DNA from: Planctomycetota bacterium
GTDB taxonomy: Bacteria; Planctomycetota; UBA1135; GCA-002686595
DNA length: 37,128 nt
Direction of reading: 5' to 3'
NCBI GenBank assembly: GCA_028823395.1
Contig: JAPKBO010000011.1
Coordinates: 1-37,128, forward strand
Part shown: positions 37,047 through 37,128 of the stretch, piece by piece
How the letters are laid out: each line of letters starts with the position of its first letter
Numbering within the stretch: position 1 is the first letter of the stretch
The notes under the pieces: model-generated
Databases searched by the model: none
Told to the model about the DNA's origin: nothing
What the model saw: the letters and a program-made list of their open reading frames with translations, nothing else
Position numbers and translations under genes: made by a program

Positions 37047-37128
37047 ATGGCCGATACCGCACTCGAAGAAACTGTCAGCGCTGGCATATTCGACGTCGAC
37101 CCGGTGCTGTGCATCGCCTGTGATGCCT
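37047..37128 (+). CDS. Partial CDS at window edge, possibly a ferredoxin-like Cys-rich protein
   Basis: ATG at 37047: MADTALEETVSAGIFDVDPVLCIACDA...; C-x2-C near the edge. Truncated. Confidence 0.35.
   Translation, partial: MADTALEETVSAGIFDVDPVLCIACDA

Noticed and set aside
1-37128. CRISPR arrays, tRNA/rRNA genes (including selC), transposases or integrases
   Set aside because: No direct-repeat arrays, cloverleaf-like sequence or mobile-element proteins could be recognised by reading; selenocysteine machinery genes are not in this window.

Overview
High-GC bacterial chromosomal window, gene-dense, with no CRISPR array, rRNA, tRNA or mobile element that I could support. Secreted-protein styles (VCBS/FG-GAP repeats, sulfatase, DsbD-type domain) suggest a planctomycete-like or related uncultured lineage; this is inference only. 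Left to right: partial DUF1028 gene (-); biotin-dependent acyl-CoA carboxylase subunits plus methylmalonyl-CoA epimerase (-); a three-subunit molybdenum hydroxylase resembling 4-hydroxybenzoyl-CoA reductase (+), with the extra 4-Cys insertion in the FAD subunit; valS and an RmlD-like reductase (-); recJ (+); a hypothetical membrane protein (+); a cyanophycin operon iadA-cphB-cphA-Mur ligase (-) with a divergent M29-like aminopeptidase (+); DUF368 and LPS-kinase-like genes (-); a Rieske ferredoxin (-); a VCBS/DsbD-N/peroxiredoxin locus (-); a large secreted hypothetical and a sulfatase (+); polA (+). The main discovery candidate is the locus at 27746-30049 (-). The ORF track breaks it into three pieces, but they are one continuous reading frame interrupted only by two TGA codons. 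Each TGA sits where a redox Cys is expected (TPG-U-T in a Bcp-type peroxiredoxin; TT-U-C in a VCBS protein), and each is followed 13-14 nt later by a perfect 6-7 bp hairpin with a GU-containing loop, as expected for bacterial SECIS elements. I interpret it as a selenoprotein with two selenocysteines, apparently fusing a secreted VCBS/DsbD-N module to a Sec-peroxiredoxin.
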